From Bacterioplanoides sp. SCSIO 12839 (GTDB taxonomy: Bacteria > Pseudomonadota > Gammaproteobacteria > Pseudomonadales > Oceanobacteraceae): 64,000 nucleotides of DNA. The translations under genes and the position numbers were made by a program. The notes under the pieces are model-generated. The model did no database searches and was not told where the DNA came from. It saw nothing but the letters and a program-made list of their open reading frames with translations. Positions 36,560 to 44,543 of this stretch are shown here, piece by piece. Position 1 is the first letter of the stretch, and every line of letters begins with the position of its first letter. Where the stretch lies: the NCBI RefSeq assembly GCF_024397975.1, contig NZ_CP073745.1:3746501-3810500 (forward strand). Direction: 5' to 3'.

Positions 36560-36688
36560 GGCCTTCACACAACGTTGTGAACCTGAATAAGACGCGTCAG
36601 CCGTGATGGCTCCAGGCATACCGTCTGTCAGCTGCATCACCAGGGTTCTGTGGGAAACCACCGGGCCTCCCGCATTTGGAAAGGTGTA
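36560..36688 (+). promoter_or_regulatory. Molybdenum cofactor (MOCO) riboswitch
   Basis: The 3' part, with CACCAGGG (about 36642-36649), the hairpin TGTGGGAAACCACCGG and then GCCTCCCGCATTTGGAAAGG (36665-36684), matches the MOCO motif before E. coli moaA very closely. The GGAAAGG at 36678-36684 also serves as ribosome site for moaA at 36694, so Moco binding can occlude it. A 12-bp palindrome CACAACGTTGTG (36568-36579) may be the first stem of the aptamer. Sequence 36346-36559 is non-coding leader/promoter without a feature I can name. Confidence 0.85.
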
Positions 36689-36693
36689 GAGAG

Positions 36694-37794
36694 ATGAATT
36701 CATATACCCGGATTCCGCTCACCGAGGTAGACTCGTGCGAGCTGGAACCCTATGGGTCTGTGGCGTCGGTCTTAAGTCCGAGTACTTTTGAGCAACGCGC
36801 AGGCTCCCAGTTAAAAGACTCACAGTTTAAAGACACGCACGGTCGGCGTTTCAGCTACCTGCGCTTGTCGATCACCGATGTTTGCAACTTCCGTTGCAAC
36901 TATTGCCTGCCCGATGGTTACCAGTGTTCGGATAAAACCGAGCCGTTATCGCTGGAAGAGATCCGTCAGCTCGCCAAAACCTTTGCTGCCCATGGCACTC
37001 GTAAGGTTCGCATTACTGGCGGTGAACCGGTATTACGCAAAGATCTGCCGCAAATTATCGCCGCGCTGAAACAAACGCCCGGTATTGAGACCGTTGCGCT
37101 AACCACCAACGGCTATAAGATCAACCAGCATATCGACAGCTGGAAAGCCGCCGGTCTGGATCAGCTGAATGTCAGCATCGACAGCTTAGACCCTAAAGTC
37201 TTTCAGACCATTACCGGCCATGATCGCCTACAGGAAATTCTTCGCGGCATTGATCGTGCGTTTGAGCTGGGGTTTAAAGACGTGAAAGTGAATGCGGTTC
37301 TGCTGAAGAGCCACAATGCTAATGGGCTCAGTAGTTTCCTTAACTGGATTAAATTTACACCAGTCACTTTGCGCTTTATCGAGCTGATGGAAACCGGTCA
37401 AAACCCGGATTATTTCGCTAAAAATCACCTTAGCGGTGAGCAGATTAAACAGCAATTATTGGAGAATGGCTGGCAGCAGAAGATACGCAATAAAGACGCA
37501 GGCCCGGCACAGGAATTCGATCATCCGGATTACCAGGGCAGCATCGGTTTAATTATGCCGTACAGCAAAGACTTCTGTTCCAGCTGTAATCGTTTGCGCA
37601 TTTCTGCACTGGGCAAACTGCATTTATGTCTGTTTGGCGAGCAAGGTTACGACCTGCGCCATTTAATGACTGAAGGAAAACAAGCCGAACTGGAAACGGC
37701 TATTCAGGGATTATTGCAGGATAAAAAAGCGACTCATTTCCTGCATGACGGTCAGACCGGTGCGATTCAGCATTTCGCTCAAATCGGCGGCTGA
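36694..37794 (+). CDS. moaA: GTP 3',8-cyclase MoaA
   Basis: 366 residues from ATG 36694; an in-frame TTG at 36676 would lie inside the riboswitch. The radical-SAM cluster motif CNFRCNYC (Cx3Cx2C) is at about residues 67-74, and GGEPVLRKDL binds SAM. The C-terminal second 4Fe-4S site is shown by FCSSCNRLRIS. MoaA makes 3',8-cyclo-GTP, the first step of Moco synthesis. The first ~45 residues exceed the E. coli protein (329 residues) and look unstructured; the terminal Gly-Gly is present (QIGG). Confidence 0.95.
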   Translation: MNSYTRIPLTEVDSCELEPYGSVASVLSPSTFEQRAGSQLKDSQFKDTHGRRFSYLRLSITDVCNFRCNYCLPDGYQCSDKTEPLSLEEIRQLAKTFAAHGTRKVRITGGEPVLRKDLPQIIAALKQTPGIETVALTTNGYKINQHIDSWKAAGLDQLNVSIDSLDPKVFQTITGHDRLQEILRGIDRAFELGFKDVKVNAVLLKSHNANGLSSFLNWIKFTPVTLRFIELMETGQNPDYFAKNHLSGEQIKQQLLENGWQQKIRNKDAGPAQEFDHPDYQGSIGLIMPYSKDFCSSCNRLRISALGKLHLCLFGEQGYDLRHLMTEGKQAELETAIQGLLQDKKATHFLHDGQTGAIQHFAQIGG

Positions 37795-37812
37795 AAGAGA
37801 CGAGGTATGGGC

Positions 37813-38421
37813 ATGCAATTGGATAATCCCAGGATAGTCGCTGCGGTTCTCGCCGGCGGCTTATCCAGTCGCATGGGCACAGATAAAGCTTTGTTGCTGG
37901 ATAATCAGCAACGCAGTCAGCTGCAACGAGCTTGTGCTGTTATTGAGCCTTTGGTTGCTGACGGTGTAATTCAGAAGATGGTTGTTAGCCGAGCATTAAA
38001 CCCTGCTGAGCAACAACTATTGGGCTGTGAATTTATTCCTGATTTGGTTGAGGAAAAAGGACCGCTGGGAGCAATTTATTCTCTGGCTCAATCGTTAAAA
38101 AATCAGTGTGATTATTTATTGTTGTTGCCGGTGGATTTACCTTTTATTCAGTCATCAAATCTGAATAACCTGATTGATCAGGGGTTGAAAAAGCAGTCAG
38201 CCTGTTTTTATCAGAATCATTTTTTGCCGCTGTTTTTACCGCTTTCAGATTCGTTGACTCAATATCTTGAACAGCAATTGAATTGTGAGAATGGCAATCT
38301 GAGTGTCCGGGGTTTATTAACCGAGCTGGGCAGCCAGGCAATACCGTATAACGAAGATGAGAAGTTTCTGACCAATGCCAACACCCCCGAACAGTGGCAG
38401 GCAATTCACAAGCAGATTTAA
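37813..38421 (+). CDS. mobA: Molybdenum cofactor guanylyltransferase MobA
   Basis: 202 residues from ATG 37813 (GACGAGG seven nt upstream; an ATG at 37807 is too close). The nucleotide-binding signature VLAGGLSSRMGTDKALL is at residues ~12-28, and LLPVDLPF gives the metal-binding Asp region. It attaches GMP to molybdopterin-Mo. It is 18 bp behind moaA within the same operon, and is followed by a REP copy before moaB. Confidence 0.92.
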   Translation: MQLDNPRIVAAVLAGGLSSRMGTDKALLLDNQQRSQLQRACAVIEPLVADGVIQKMVVSRALNPAEQQLLGCEFIPDLVEEKGPLGAIYSLAQSLKNQCDYLLLLPVDLPFIQSSNLNNLIDQGLKKQSACFYQNHFLPLFLPLSDSLTQYLEQQLNCENGNLSVRGLLTELGSQAIPYNEDEKFLTNANTPEQWQAIHKQI

Positions 38422-38422
38422 A

Positions 38423-38538
38423 AAGAAGACGACAACAAGGTTTATTTCTTCCGCCGCGCCGAAGGCACATCCATGTGCCTGCCGCGCTACCGCAACATCC
38501 TGTTGCTGCTTAGAAACAAACCTCATCATCCTCTTCTT
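38423..38538 (-). repeat. REP-like structured element, copy 1
   Basis: On the minus strand the core reads GCAAC-AGGAT-GTTGC, then GGTAG, then a GC stem closing on GGCACA-TGGA-TGTGCC. Copies 2 (48533-48635) and 3 (59194-59297) have the same plan with compensated stem changes. Outside the core, the 27-nt arms 38423-38449 and 38512-38538 pair at 21 of 27 positions but are unique to this locus. The GTAG head followed by an imperfect palindrome is the pattern of REPs mobilised by RAYT transposases. It fills the mobA-moaB gap. Confidence 0.75.
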
Positions 38539-38564
38539 AGAATGAAATTTAACAAGGACTAACC

Positions 38565-39110
38565 ATGGCCAAAACATTTACCGATAACTTTATTGCACTG
38601 AACATTGCTGTCCTAACCGTATCCGATAGCCGCACGGAAGAAACCGATACCAGCGGTCAGCTACTGGTTGCCGAGCTAACCAAACAAGGTCACCACCTGA
38701 GCGACAAACAAATCGTGATCGACGACGTGTATAAGATTCGTGCTCAGATCGCCAACTGGATCGCTGACGAAACCACCCAAGCCATACTGGTAACAGGCGG
38801 CACCGGCTTCACCGGTCGCGACTCCACACCAGAAGCCGTCACTCCCTTGTTTGATAAGACTATTGATGGCTTTGGAGAGTTGTTCCGTCAGATCTCCTAC
38901 CAACAAATAGGTACCTCTACTGTTCAAAGCCGGGCTATTGCCGGACTATCGAACGGCACGGTAATCTTCTGTATGCCGGGCTCTACCAACGCATGTCGTA
39001 CAGCCTGGGATGAAATCATTGAAAGTCAGCTGAACAGCACCCATCGCCCATGCAACTTTGTGCCGCAACTGAAACAAGCAGAACTGGCACCTTGTAAAAC
39101 CCGCGGTTAA
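38565..39110 (+). CDS. moaB: Molybdenum cofactor biosynthesis protein B
   Basis: 181 residues. MoCF fold with LNIAVLTVSDSRTEETDTSG and the TGGTGFTGRDSTPEAV molybdopterin-binding loop; FCMPGSTNACRTAWDEII is also conserved. MoaB/Mog-type proteins adenylylate molybdopterin before metal insertion; in E. coli MoaB is dispensable. No separate mogA or moeA is in the window, so this copy may carry the role. AACAAGGACT precedes the ATG. Confidence 0.93.
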   Translation: MAKTFTDNFIALNIAVLTVSDSRTEETDTSGQLLVAELTKQGHHLSDKQIVIDDVYKIRAQIANWIADETTQAILVTGGTGFTGRDSTPEAVTPLFDKTIDGFGELFRQISYQQIGTSTVQSRAIAGLSNGTVIFCMPGSTNACRTAWDEIIESQLNSTHRPCNFVPQLKQAELAPCKTRG

Positions 39111-39156
39111 GCGCTCGACAACTAACTGAAACCAGAACCAAAAGCAGTGAAATACC

Positions 39157-39636
39157 ATGTCTGAATTTTCCCATGTGAATTCCAACGGCGAAGCCAATAT
39201 GGTCGACGTCAGCGACAAACAAGCCAGCGTGCGTGTCGCCCGTGCTGAAGGTTATGTGAATATGAGAGCAGAAACTCTGGCGAAAATTCTCGCCGGAGAC
39301 CATCACAAAGGTGATGTTTTTTCTGTTGCCCGTATCGCCGGCATTCAGGCAGCGAAACAAACCAGCAACCTGATTCCGCTGTGCCACCCGCTGATGTTAT
39401 CCAAGGTCGCGGTAGAGTTTCAGCCAGAGCCGGAACACAACCGTGTGCGTATCGAATCCCTATGTAAATTAACCGGCCAGACCGGTGTCGAAATGGAAGC
39501 GTTAACAGCGGTTTCCGTTACTGCATTAACCCTGTTCGATATGTGTAAAGCGGTTGATCCGGGTATGGAAATTTCTTGCGTCAGAGTGCTGGAAAAACAG
39601 GGCGGAAAAACGGGTCACTGGCAGGCTGGTAACTAA
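39157..39636 (+). CDS. moaC: Cyclic pyranopterin monophosphate synthase
   Basis: 159 residues, the family norm. Key segments: [42 protein letters not shown] (active-site region with the conserved His) and [25 protein letters not shown]. It converts 3',8-cH2GTP from MoaA into cPMP. It lies 46 bp after moaB and 16 bp before moaD. Confidence 0.96.
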   Translation: MSEFSHVNSNGEANMVDVSDKQASVRVARAEGYVNMRAETLAKILAGDHHKGDVFSVARIAGIQAAKQTSNLIPLCHPLMLSKVAVEFQPEPEHNRVRIESLCKLTGQTGVEMEALTAVSVTALTLFDMCKAVDPGMEISCVRVLEKQGGKTGHWQAGN

Positions 39637-39652
39637 CGGGAGTTTAAAAATT

Positions 39653-39901
39653 ATGAAGGTGTTATTTTTTGCCCAACTGCGTGAACGTTTAAACTGCGAC
39701 AGTGCCGAACTGGATATCGAATCACCGACTCTGATAAACACTGTGCGCGAAGCGTTAATCGCTCAGTTCCCGGATCATGCTGATCTGTTAAAAGATGGCA
39801 AAGCGCTGGTTGCCATCAATCAGGAATTAATTAACAACGAAAAAGCGACCATCACCGCTGCTGATGAAGTTGCTTTTTTTCCACCGGTTACCGGCGGTTG
39901 A
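39653..39901 (+). CDS. moaD: Molybdopterin synthase small subunit
   Basis: 82 residues from ATG 39653 (GGGAG upstream). Ubiquitin-like beta-grasp protein: begins KVLFFAQLRERL and ends FFPPVTGG; the terminal Gly-Gly carries the thiocarboxylate sulfur donated to cPMP. Stop overlaps the moaE start by 1 nt, so the two subunits are coupled. Confidence 0.95.
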   Translation: MKVLFFAQLRERLNCDSAELDIESPTLINTVREALIAQFPDHADLLKDGKALVAINQELINNEKATITAADEVAFFPPVTGG

Positions 39902-40368
39902 TGGTGGATAAAATCATGGATCATATTCGCGTACAGGAAGCCGACTTCGATATTAATGCCGAATACCAGGCCATGCGCGAAGACAATCGCGAAGACGGTG
40001 CCATCGTCTTTTTTGTCGGCCAAGTGCGGGAAATGAATCAAGGCTCGGAAGTCACTGGGTTATATCTGGAACATTACCCAGCGATGACCGAAAAGTCGTT
40101 ACAGGGCATTGTTGAGCAGGCCAGGGAGCGCTGGCCAGCGCTAAACCGTATTCGCCTGATTCATCGGGTCGGCCAATTACATATTTCCGATCAGATTGTG
40201 TTTGTTGCCGTTAGTAGCAGCCATCGCGAAACAGCTTTTGAAGCCTGCCATTTTATTATGGATTTCCTGAAAAACCGTGCTCCGTTCTGGAAAAAAGAAA
40301 CCATTGAATCCGGTGACCGCTGGGTAGAAGCACTGCAGAAAGATAAAGACGCACTGAAGAAATGGTAA
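39901..40368 (+). CDS. moaE: Molybdopterin synthase catalytic subunit
   Basis: 155 residues from ATG 39901 in a TGATG overlap with moaD. Conserved segments: AIVFFVGQVREMNQGSEV, LEHYPAMTEKSL, RIRLIHRVGQL and the active-site region FLKNRAPFWKKE with its catalytic Lys. It joins two sulfurs to cPMP, giving molybdopterin. It is the last gene of the moa operon; the downstream crotonase gene is convergent. Confidence 0.96.
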   Translation: MVDKIMDHIRVQEADFDINAEYQAMREDNREDGAIVFFVGQVREMNQGSEVTGLYLEHYPAMTEKSLQGIVEQARERWPALNRIRLIHRVGQLHISDQIVFVAVSSSHRETAFEACHFIMDFLKNRAPFWKKETIESGDRWVEALQKDKDALKKW

Positions 40369-40395
40369 TCAGGGCGTCAGCTTGTTCCCCAGAAA

Positions 40396-41184
40396 TTACT
40401 TGCCGGTAAACACCGCCTCACGACGTTCCAGAAACGAAGTCACACCTTCTCTAGCATCTTCACTGGTCATCACCGAAGGCATGTCTTTAAACACATCAGC
40501 AATGGCCGTTTGCTGGTCCTGATAACGCGATACTTTGGATGATTTCAGCGCAGCCTGAACGCCTAACGGTGCCGCTTTAACAATCTTGGTCGCCAATTCA
40601 CGGGCACGTTGATGTAACTTATCCACATCAACAATTTCCTGAATTAATCCCCACTGCAACGCCTGCTCTGCGGAGAACTCATCACCGGTTAACAGATAAC
40701 GTTGGGCATTACCCCAACCAATGGCTTCCGGTAAACGAATGGTGCCACCACCACAGGGATAAATACCACGCTGCACTTCTAACTGAGCGTAACGCGCATC
40801 GGCTGTGGCGATACGAATATCGGCATTTAATAACAGCTCCAGTCCCGAGGTATAACAAATCCCCTGAGTAGCCATAATTACCGGCTTAGTTAAACGCTCG
40901 CCCTGTAATCCATATGGGTCGATTTCATTTTCTGCCAGCTCCGGCATTTTTCCCGCCGCAAAAATAGGCGCCCATTTATCCAGCTCTAGCCCGGCGGTGA
41001 AGTGTTTGCCATTTGCCTGGATAACGGCAACCCGTAATTCATTATCATGTTGCAGCTTGTACAGAGTCTGCGCCAACAGATGATAAGAATCCGGATCTAG
41101 TGCGTTCAGTTTTTCCGGGCGATTAAAGGTAATGGTAACGATATGCTCGCTGATATCGATTAATAATTTATTGTCTTCAGGCAT
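40396..41184 (-). CDS. Enoyl-CoA hydratase/isomerase family protein
   Basis: 262 residues from ATG 41184, with AAGGAAG upstream. Crotonase fold: ITFNRPEKLNALD, the oxyanion-hole region KHFTAGLELDKW and QGICYTSGLELLLNADIRIATADARYAQLEVQRGIYPCGGGTIRL. In the second oxyanion segment the usual catalytic Glu positions are not obvious (QRGIYPCGGG), so hydratase, isomerase or another CoA chemistry cannot be separated. It is 29 bp behind the acyl-CoA dehydrogenase gene and is likely part of fatty-acid degradation. Confidence 0.85.
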   Translation of the reverse strand: MPEDNKLLIDISEHIVTITFNRPEKLNALDPDSYHLLAQTLYKLQHDNELRVAVIQANGKHFTAGLELDKWAPIFAAGKMPELAENEIDPYGLQGERLTKPVIMATQGICYTSGLELLLNADIRIATADARYAQLEVQRGIYPCGGGTIRLPEAIGWGNAQRYLLTGDEFSAEQALQWGLIQEIVDVDKLHQRARELATKIVKAAPLGVQAALKSSKVSRYQDQQTAIADVFKDMPSVMTSEDAREGVTSFLERREAVFTGK

Positions 41185-41213
41185 CACTCTGCTTCCTTAA
41201 TACTAATCAATAA

Positions 41214-43031
41214 TCAGAACCAATCTGCCTGCATATCCAGACAGGTAGTATCAAAAGAAGTTAACAACTTCGCCTGATGATCAATCTCCGCTAATTCCCA
41301 ACGAATAAAATATTGCGCCGCCTGTAATTTACCGGCGAGGAATTGCTTGTCTTCGTCCGTTTCTGAATCACCAAATGCCTCAATGGCTTTATCGGCCATT
41401 TCTAACCACAACCAGCCAATCACCATTTTGCTCATCAGATCGAGGAAAACAGCCGAATTCGCCAGGGATAATTCCACCTCACCTTTTTGTAACGACTGAC
41501 CTAACGTCATCACGGTTTGCATCAGTGTATTCAGATGTTTCTGATACAGGTCTGCCAACGGTTTTAACGCTTGTTTTTGTTGAGCTGACTTCAGTGTTGT
41601 CTGCACCCGAGCCATTAACAACTGCTGGCCTTTGCCATTGTGTTGCCACAATTTCCGACCTAATAAATCCAGAGACTGAATACCATGGGTACCTTCATGA
41701 ATTGGGTTTAAGCGGTTATCACGGTAGCACTGCTCCACCGGATATTCACGGGTATAACCAGCACCCGCCAATACCTGAATGGCCAGGTCGTTAGCACGCG
41801 GGCCGTAATACGATGGGAACGATTTAACGATTGGCGTTAATAAATCGAGCAGAATGGCGCTGTCTTGTGCTTTGTTTTCATCGGCTTCACCTTCCATTTC
41901 GTCTACCAGACGAGAAGCAAATAAACACAGCGCCAAAGCACCTTCGACATAACTTTTTTGCGCCAGCAACATACGTTTTACATCGGTATGTTCAACAATA
42001 TTAATTGGCTTGCTGTTTGGATCACGATTCGTTGCGCTACGACCCTGTGGACGATTACGGGCGTAATCCAGCGATTCAAGATAACCACGATAGCCAATCA
42101 TGGCGCCACCTAAGCCGACACCAATGCGCGCTTCGTTCATCATCTTAAACATATACGACAGGCCTTTATTGGCTTCGCCAATTAAATAGCCGTGGCAGTT
42201 ATCGCCTTCACCCCTATCTCCTTCGCCAAAGTTCAGCACAGTCGACGTAGTGCCGCGATAACCCATCTTATGTAACAGTCCAGCCAGCTTGACGTCGTTA
42301 CGTTCTGCCAGAGAGCCGTCCGGATTGGTTAAAAACTTCGGCACAATAAACAGCGAAATACCTTTTACCCCGGTTGGAGCTCCTTCAATTCGTGCCAGCA
42401 CTAAATGCACGATATTTTCCGTGATGTCCTGATCGCCACCAGAGATATACATCTTCTGACCTTTAATACGATAACTGCCATCATCCTGAGGAATCGCTTT
42501 GGTAGTCAGATCACCCAGCGATGAGCCGACATCCGGCTCGGTTAACGCCATAGTCCCGGAGAAGCGACCTTCAAACATCGGTGGTAAAAACGTTGCTTTT
42601 TGCTGTTCACTGCCAAAAGCATGAATCACATTTGCGGCAGCGCTGGTTAAAAACGGATAACCTGCGGTCGACGGGTTCGCCGCCATAAAATAAGCGTTAC
42701 AAGCGGCACTAATCAGCGATGGCAACTGCATACCACCATCGGCAAAGCGGTGGCGCGCCGACATAAGCCCGGATTCAGCAAAGTGCTTCCAGGCCTCTTT
42801 TACTTCCGGGATGGTCGTGACTTTTTCGCCATCAAACTGAGGTTCGTGTTCATCGGCTTTGGCGTTATGTGGCAGAAAATAGTTTTCCGCGATTTGTTCG
42901 GAAGTCTTCAGGATGCCGTCAAAGGTGGTGCGATCGTGATCTTGAAAGCGCTCCAGTTCCGTTAGTTGTTCGGCGTTAAACACCTGATACAACAGAAACT
43001 CGAGATCTTTTGGGTTTACCAGCTTAGACAT
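41214..43031 (-). CDS. Acyl-CoA dehydrogenase, large (~600 residue) type with C-terminal extension
   Basis: 605 residues, as in the DmdC/AcdA-like group. FAD-binding segments include MALTEPDVGSSLGDLTTKA and KMYISGGDQDITENIVHLVLARI; the C-terminal four-helix bundle has LAIQVLAGAGYTREYPVEQCYRDNRLNPIHEGTHGIQ with the usual catalytic Glu region, followed by a ~130-residue C-terminal domain. It oxidises acyl-CoA to enoyl-CoA, handing electrons to ETF. It is transcribed into the crotonase gene. Confidence 0.9.
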   Translation of the reverse strand: MSKLVNPKDLEFLLYQVFNAEQLTELERFQDHDRTTFDGILKTSEQIAENYFLPHNAKADEHEPQFDGEKVTTIPEVKEAWKHFAESGLMSARHRFADGGMQLPSLISAACNAYFMAANPSTAGYPFLTSAAANVIHAFGSEQQKATFLPPMFEGRFSGTMALTEPDVGSSLGDLTTKAIPQDDGSYRIKGQKMYISGGDQDITENIVHLVLARIEGAPTGVKGISLFIVPKFLTNPDGSLAERNDVKLAGLLHKMGYRGTTSTVLNFGEGDRGEGDNCHGYLIGEANKGLSYMFKMMNEARIGVGLGGAMIGYRGYLESLDYARNRPQGRSATNRDPNSKPINIVEHTDVKRMLLAQKSYVEGALALCLFASRLVDEMEGEADENKAQDSAILLDLLTPIVKSFPSYYGPRANDLAIQVLAGAGYTREYPVEQCYRDNRLNPIHEGTHGIQSLDLLGRKLWQHNGKGQQLLMARVQTTLKSAQQKQALKPLADLYQKHLNTLMQTVMTLGQSLQKGEVELSLANSAVFLDLMSKMVIGWLWLEMADKAIEAFGDSETDEDKQFLAGKLQAAQYFIRWELAEIDHQAKLLTSFDTTCLDMQADWF

Positions 43032-43135
43032 TTGATTACTCCGACATGACTATTTTTTATTTAGTATCGGACGCAAAGCGGTGAACAAATATTGGCATTA
43101 ATGACTTACTAGGGGCCAAAAGAGACATTCGAGAT

Positions 43136-43262
43136 AAAAAAGACCCGGTAGTCATTGGGGGCAAACTACCGGGTCAACTTCGGATCATTGGGGAAGTACC
43201 GAAGAAAAAGAACTACCTATGGAGAAGTAATGGCCTCTCACCATTCTGTTCCCAGCGGGAAT
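43136..43262 (-). ncRNA. Candidate small regulatory RNA in the Spot 42/ErsA position beside engB
   Basis: On the minus strand a TATAGT box (43274-43269) precedes about 127 nt that fold into hairpins and end in a strong terminator: GACCCGGTAG / CTACCGGGTC (43142-43175) followed by TTTTTT. An earlier hairpin is CTTCGG / CCGAAG (43178-43204), and the 5' end has TTCCC-GCT-GGGAA. The loops of the last two hairpins share the 9-mer CCCCAATGA although their stems are unrelated, as expected for C-rich seeds that bind Shine-Dalgarno regions. Spot 42 (E. coli) and ErsA (Pseudomonas) are encoded beside engB. No good -35 is seen. A 19-codon frame (43185-43244) lies inside. Confidence 0.65.
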
Positions 43263-43360
43263 ACTTTCACTATAGACGCTGATCTGGGTTTTGGGTTCCG
43301 CAGATAAAAAAGTTGATTGTTTTTTACAATCAAGTACCCAGCAACAATAGCGATAGACAT

Positions 43361-43390
43361 AAAAAAAGAGCCAATCGAATGATTGGCTCT
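43361..43390 (-). terminator. Terminator after engB
   Basis: On the minus strand AGAGCCAATC-ATTC-GATTGGCTCT is followed by TTTTTT, 30 bp after the engB stop. It separates engB transcription from the downstream sRNA candidate. Confidence 0.85.
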
Positions 43391-43419
43391 TTCTGATCAG
43401 ACAATAAACAGTGAACGGT

Positions 43420-44082
43420 TTATTCCGGATCGGGTACACCCACGGCTAACTCTTCTTCTGCATCTGTTTCGGGTGGCAATAACCAGCTGTTTAAACGATT
43501 CTTCAGAATCTTCAGGCCATCACCATTATGAGAAGAAAACGTTTGCACCGTGACCAGATCACCGAGGTCTTTTACCGCTTTTTTTACCTGTAGCAAGGTA
43601 TTCTGCGCCGGACCACGCTTCAGTTTGTCTGCCTTGGTGAGCAGGATATGCACAGGCATCTGCTTTTCCCGTGCCCAGTCCAGCATGGAGTTATCAAACT
43701 CTTTCAGCGGGTGACGGATATCCATCAGCAGTACCAAACCGACCAGCACGTCGCGCTTATCGAGGTAGTTGCCCAGCTCTTTTTGCCACTCGTTTTTCTT
43801 GGCAACCGGCACCTTGGCGAAGCCATATCCGGGCAAATCCACCAGGCATAACGGTGTTTCTGCGATCTGGAAGTAGTTAATCAGCTGAGTTCGGCCTGGT
43901 GTTTTACTGGTTCGCGCCAGCTTTTTGTTGCCGGTCAACGTGTTCAATGCACTGGACTTACCAGCGTTAGAACGCCCGGCAAATGCGACTTCCCGCAACA
44001 CATCCATGGGGCATTGATTCAGTTTTGCCGCACTTTTAACGAAGTGTGTATTGGTGTAGGTCAATGATTCTTGATCTAACAT
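43420..44082 (-). CDS. engB: Ribosome biogenesis GTP-binding protein YsxC/EngB
   Basis: 220 residues. GTPase motifs: G1 GRSNAGKSSALNTLTG, G2 region KTPGRTQLINYF, G3 DLPGYG, G4 TKAD and G5 FSSHNGDG. TRAFAC GTPase needed for 50S subunit assembly. It is divergent from the cytochrome c5-c4 operon and is followed by a terminator and the sRNA candidate. The acidic C-terminal tail is short, as in Pseudomonas-type proteins. Confidence 0.95.
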   Translation of the reverse strand: MLDQESLTYTNTHFVKSAAKLNQCPMDVLREVAFAGRSNAGKSSALNTLTGNKKLARTSKTPGRTQLINYFQIAETPLCLVDLPGYGFAKVPVAKKNEWQKELGNYLDKRDVLVGLVLLMDIRHPLKEFDNSMLDWAREKQMPVHILLTKADKLKRGPAQNTLLQVKKAVKDLGDLVTVQTFSSHNGDGLKILKNRLNSWLLPPETDAEEELAVGVPDPE

Positions 44083-44094
44083 AAGGTAAACGTA

Positions 44095-44124
44095 ATGACC
44101 GCCCTGAATTTAATGTTATATAAT
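44095..44124 (+). promoter_or_regulatory. Candidate promoter of the cytochrome c5-c4 operon
   Basis: ATGACC (44095-44100) and TATAAT (44119-44124) with an 18-nt spacer, 93 bp ahead of the start at 44217. The -35 is imperfect. Confidence 0.4.
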
Positions 44125-44216
44125 ACATCGCCTTTGGATGACGCTCTCATTCTATCACAGGGCGATGAGTTCGAGGCTAAGCTTCTAAAAATGAGCAATA
44201 GAGAGAGACTCACAAG

Positions 44217-44513
44217 ATGAAAAAATTAGCTGTGATGGCCGCTGCAGTTGTAGCGATGAGTGCAAACGTAAACGCTTTCGACGTAGACGCTAAGTACAAG
44301 CAAGCTTGTGCAGCATGTCACGCTGCGGGTGTTGCCGGTGCCCCTAAAGCCTTTGATGCGGCTGCATGGGAACCACGCCTGGCAACCGGTATGGACGCCA
44401 TGGTAGCCAGTGTTACCAATGGTAAAGGTGCTATGCCTCCACGTGGCCTGTGCATGGATTGTACTGCTGATCAGTATAAGCAACTGATTAACCATATGGC
44501 TGCGCCGAAGTAA
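44217..44513 (+). CDS. Cytochrome c5 family protein
   Basis: 98 residues with a signal peptide (KLAVMAAAVVAMSANVNA). Haem site CAACH near residue 34; MPPRGLCMDC gives the axial Met and the c5-type Cys pair. It is a periplasmic monohaem electron carrier. It is 30 bp upstream of the cytochrome c4 gene, an arrangement also found near engB in Pseudomonas. Related in design to the protein at 28149-28550 but without its N-terminal extension. Confidence 0.92.
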   Translation: MKKLAVMAAAVVAMSANVNAFDVDAKYKQACAACHAAGVAGAPKAFDAAAWEPRLATGMDAMVASVTNGKGAMPPRGLCMDCTADQYKQLINHMAAPK

Positions 44514-44543
44514 GACAACGAATTTACTTATAACCTGGACCTG

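Noticed and set aside
36568-36579. CRP site in the moaA leader
   Set aside because: The palindrome CACAACGTTGTG has the half-sites in the wrong orientation and spacing for TGTGA-N6-TCACA.
43140-43200. Plus-strand gene using GGGGAAG at 43190-43196 as ribosome site
   Set aside because: The following plus-strand frames are very short and the hairpin has its T tract only on the minus strand, so minus-strand transcription fits better.
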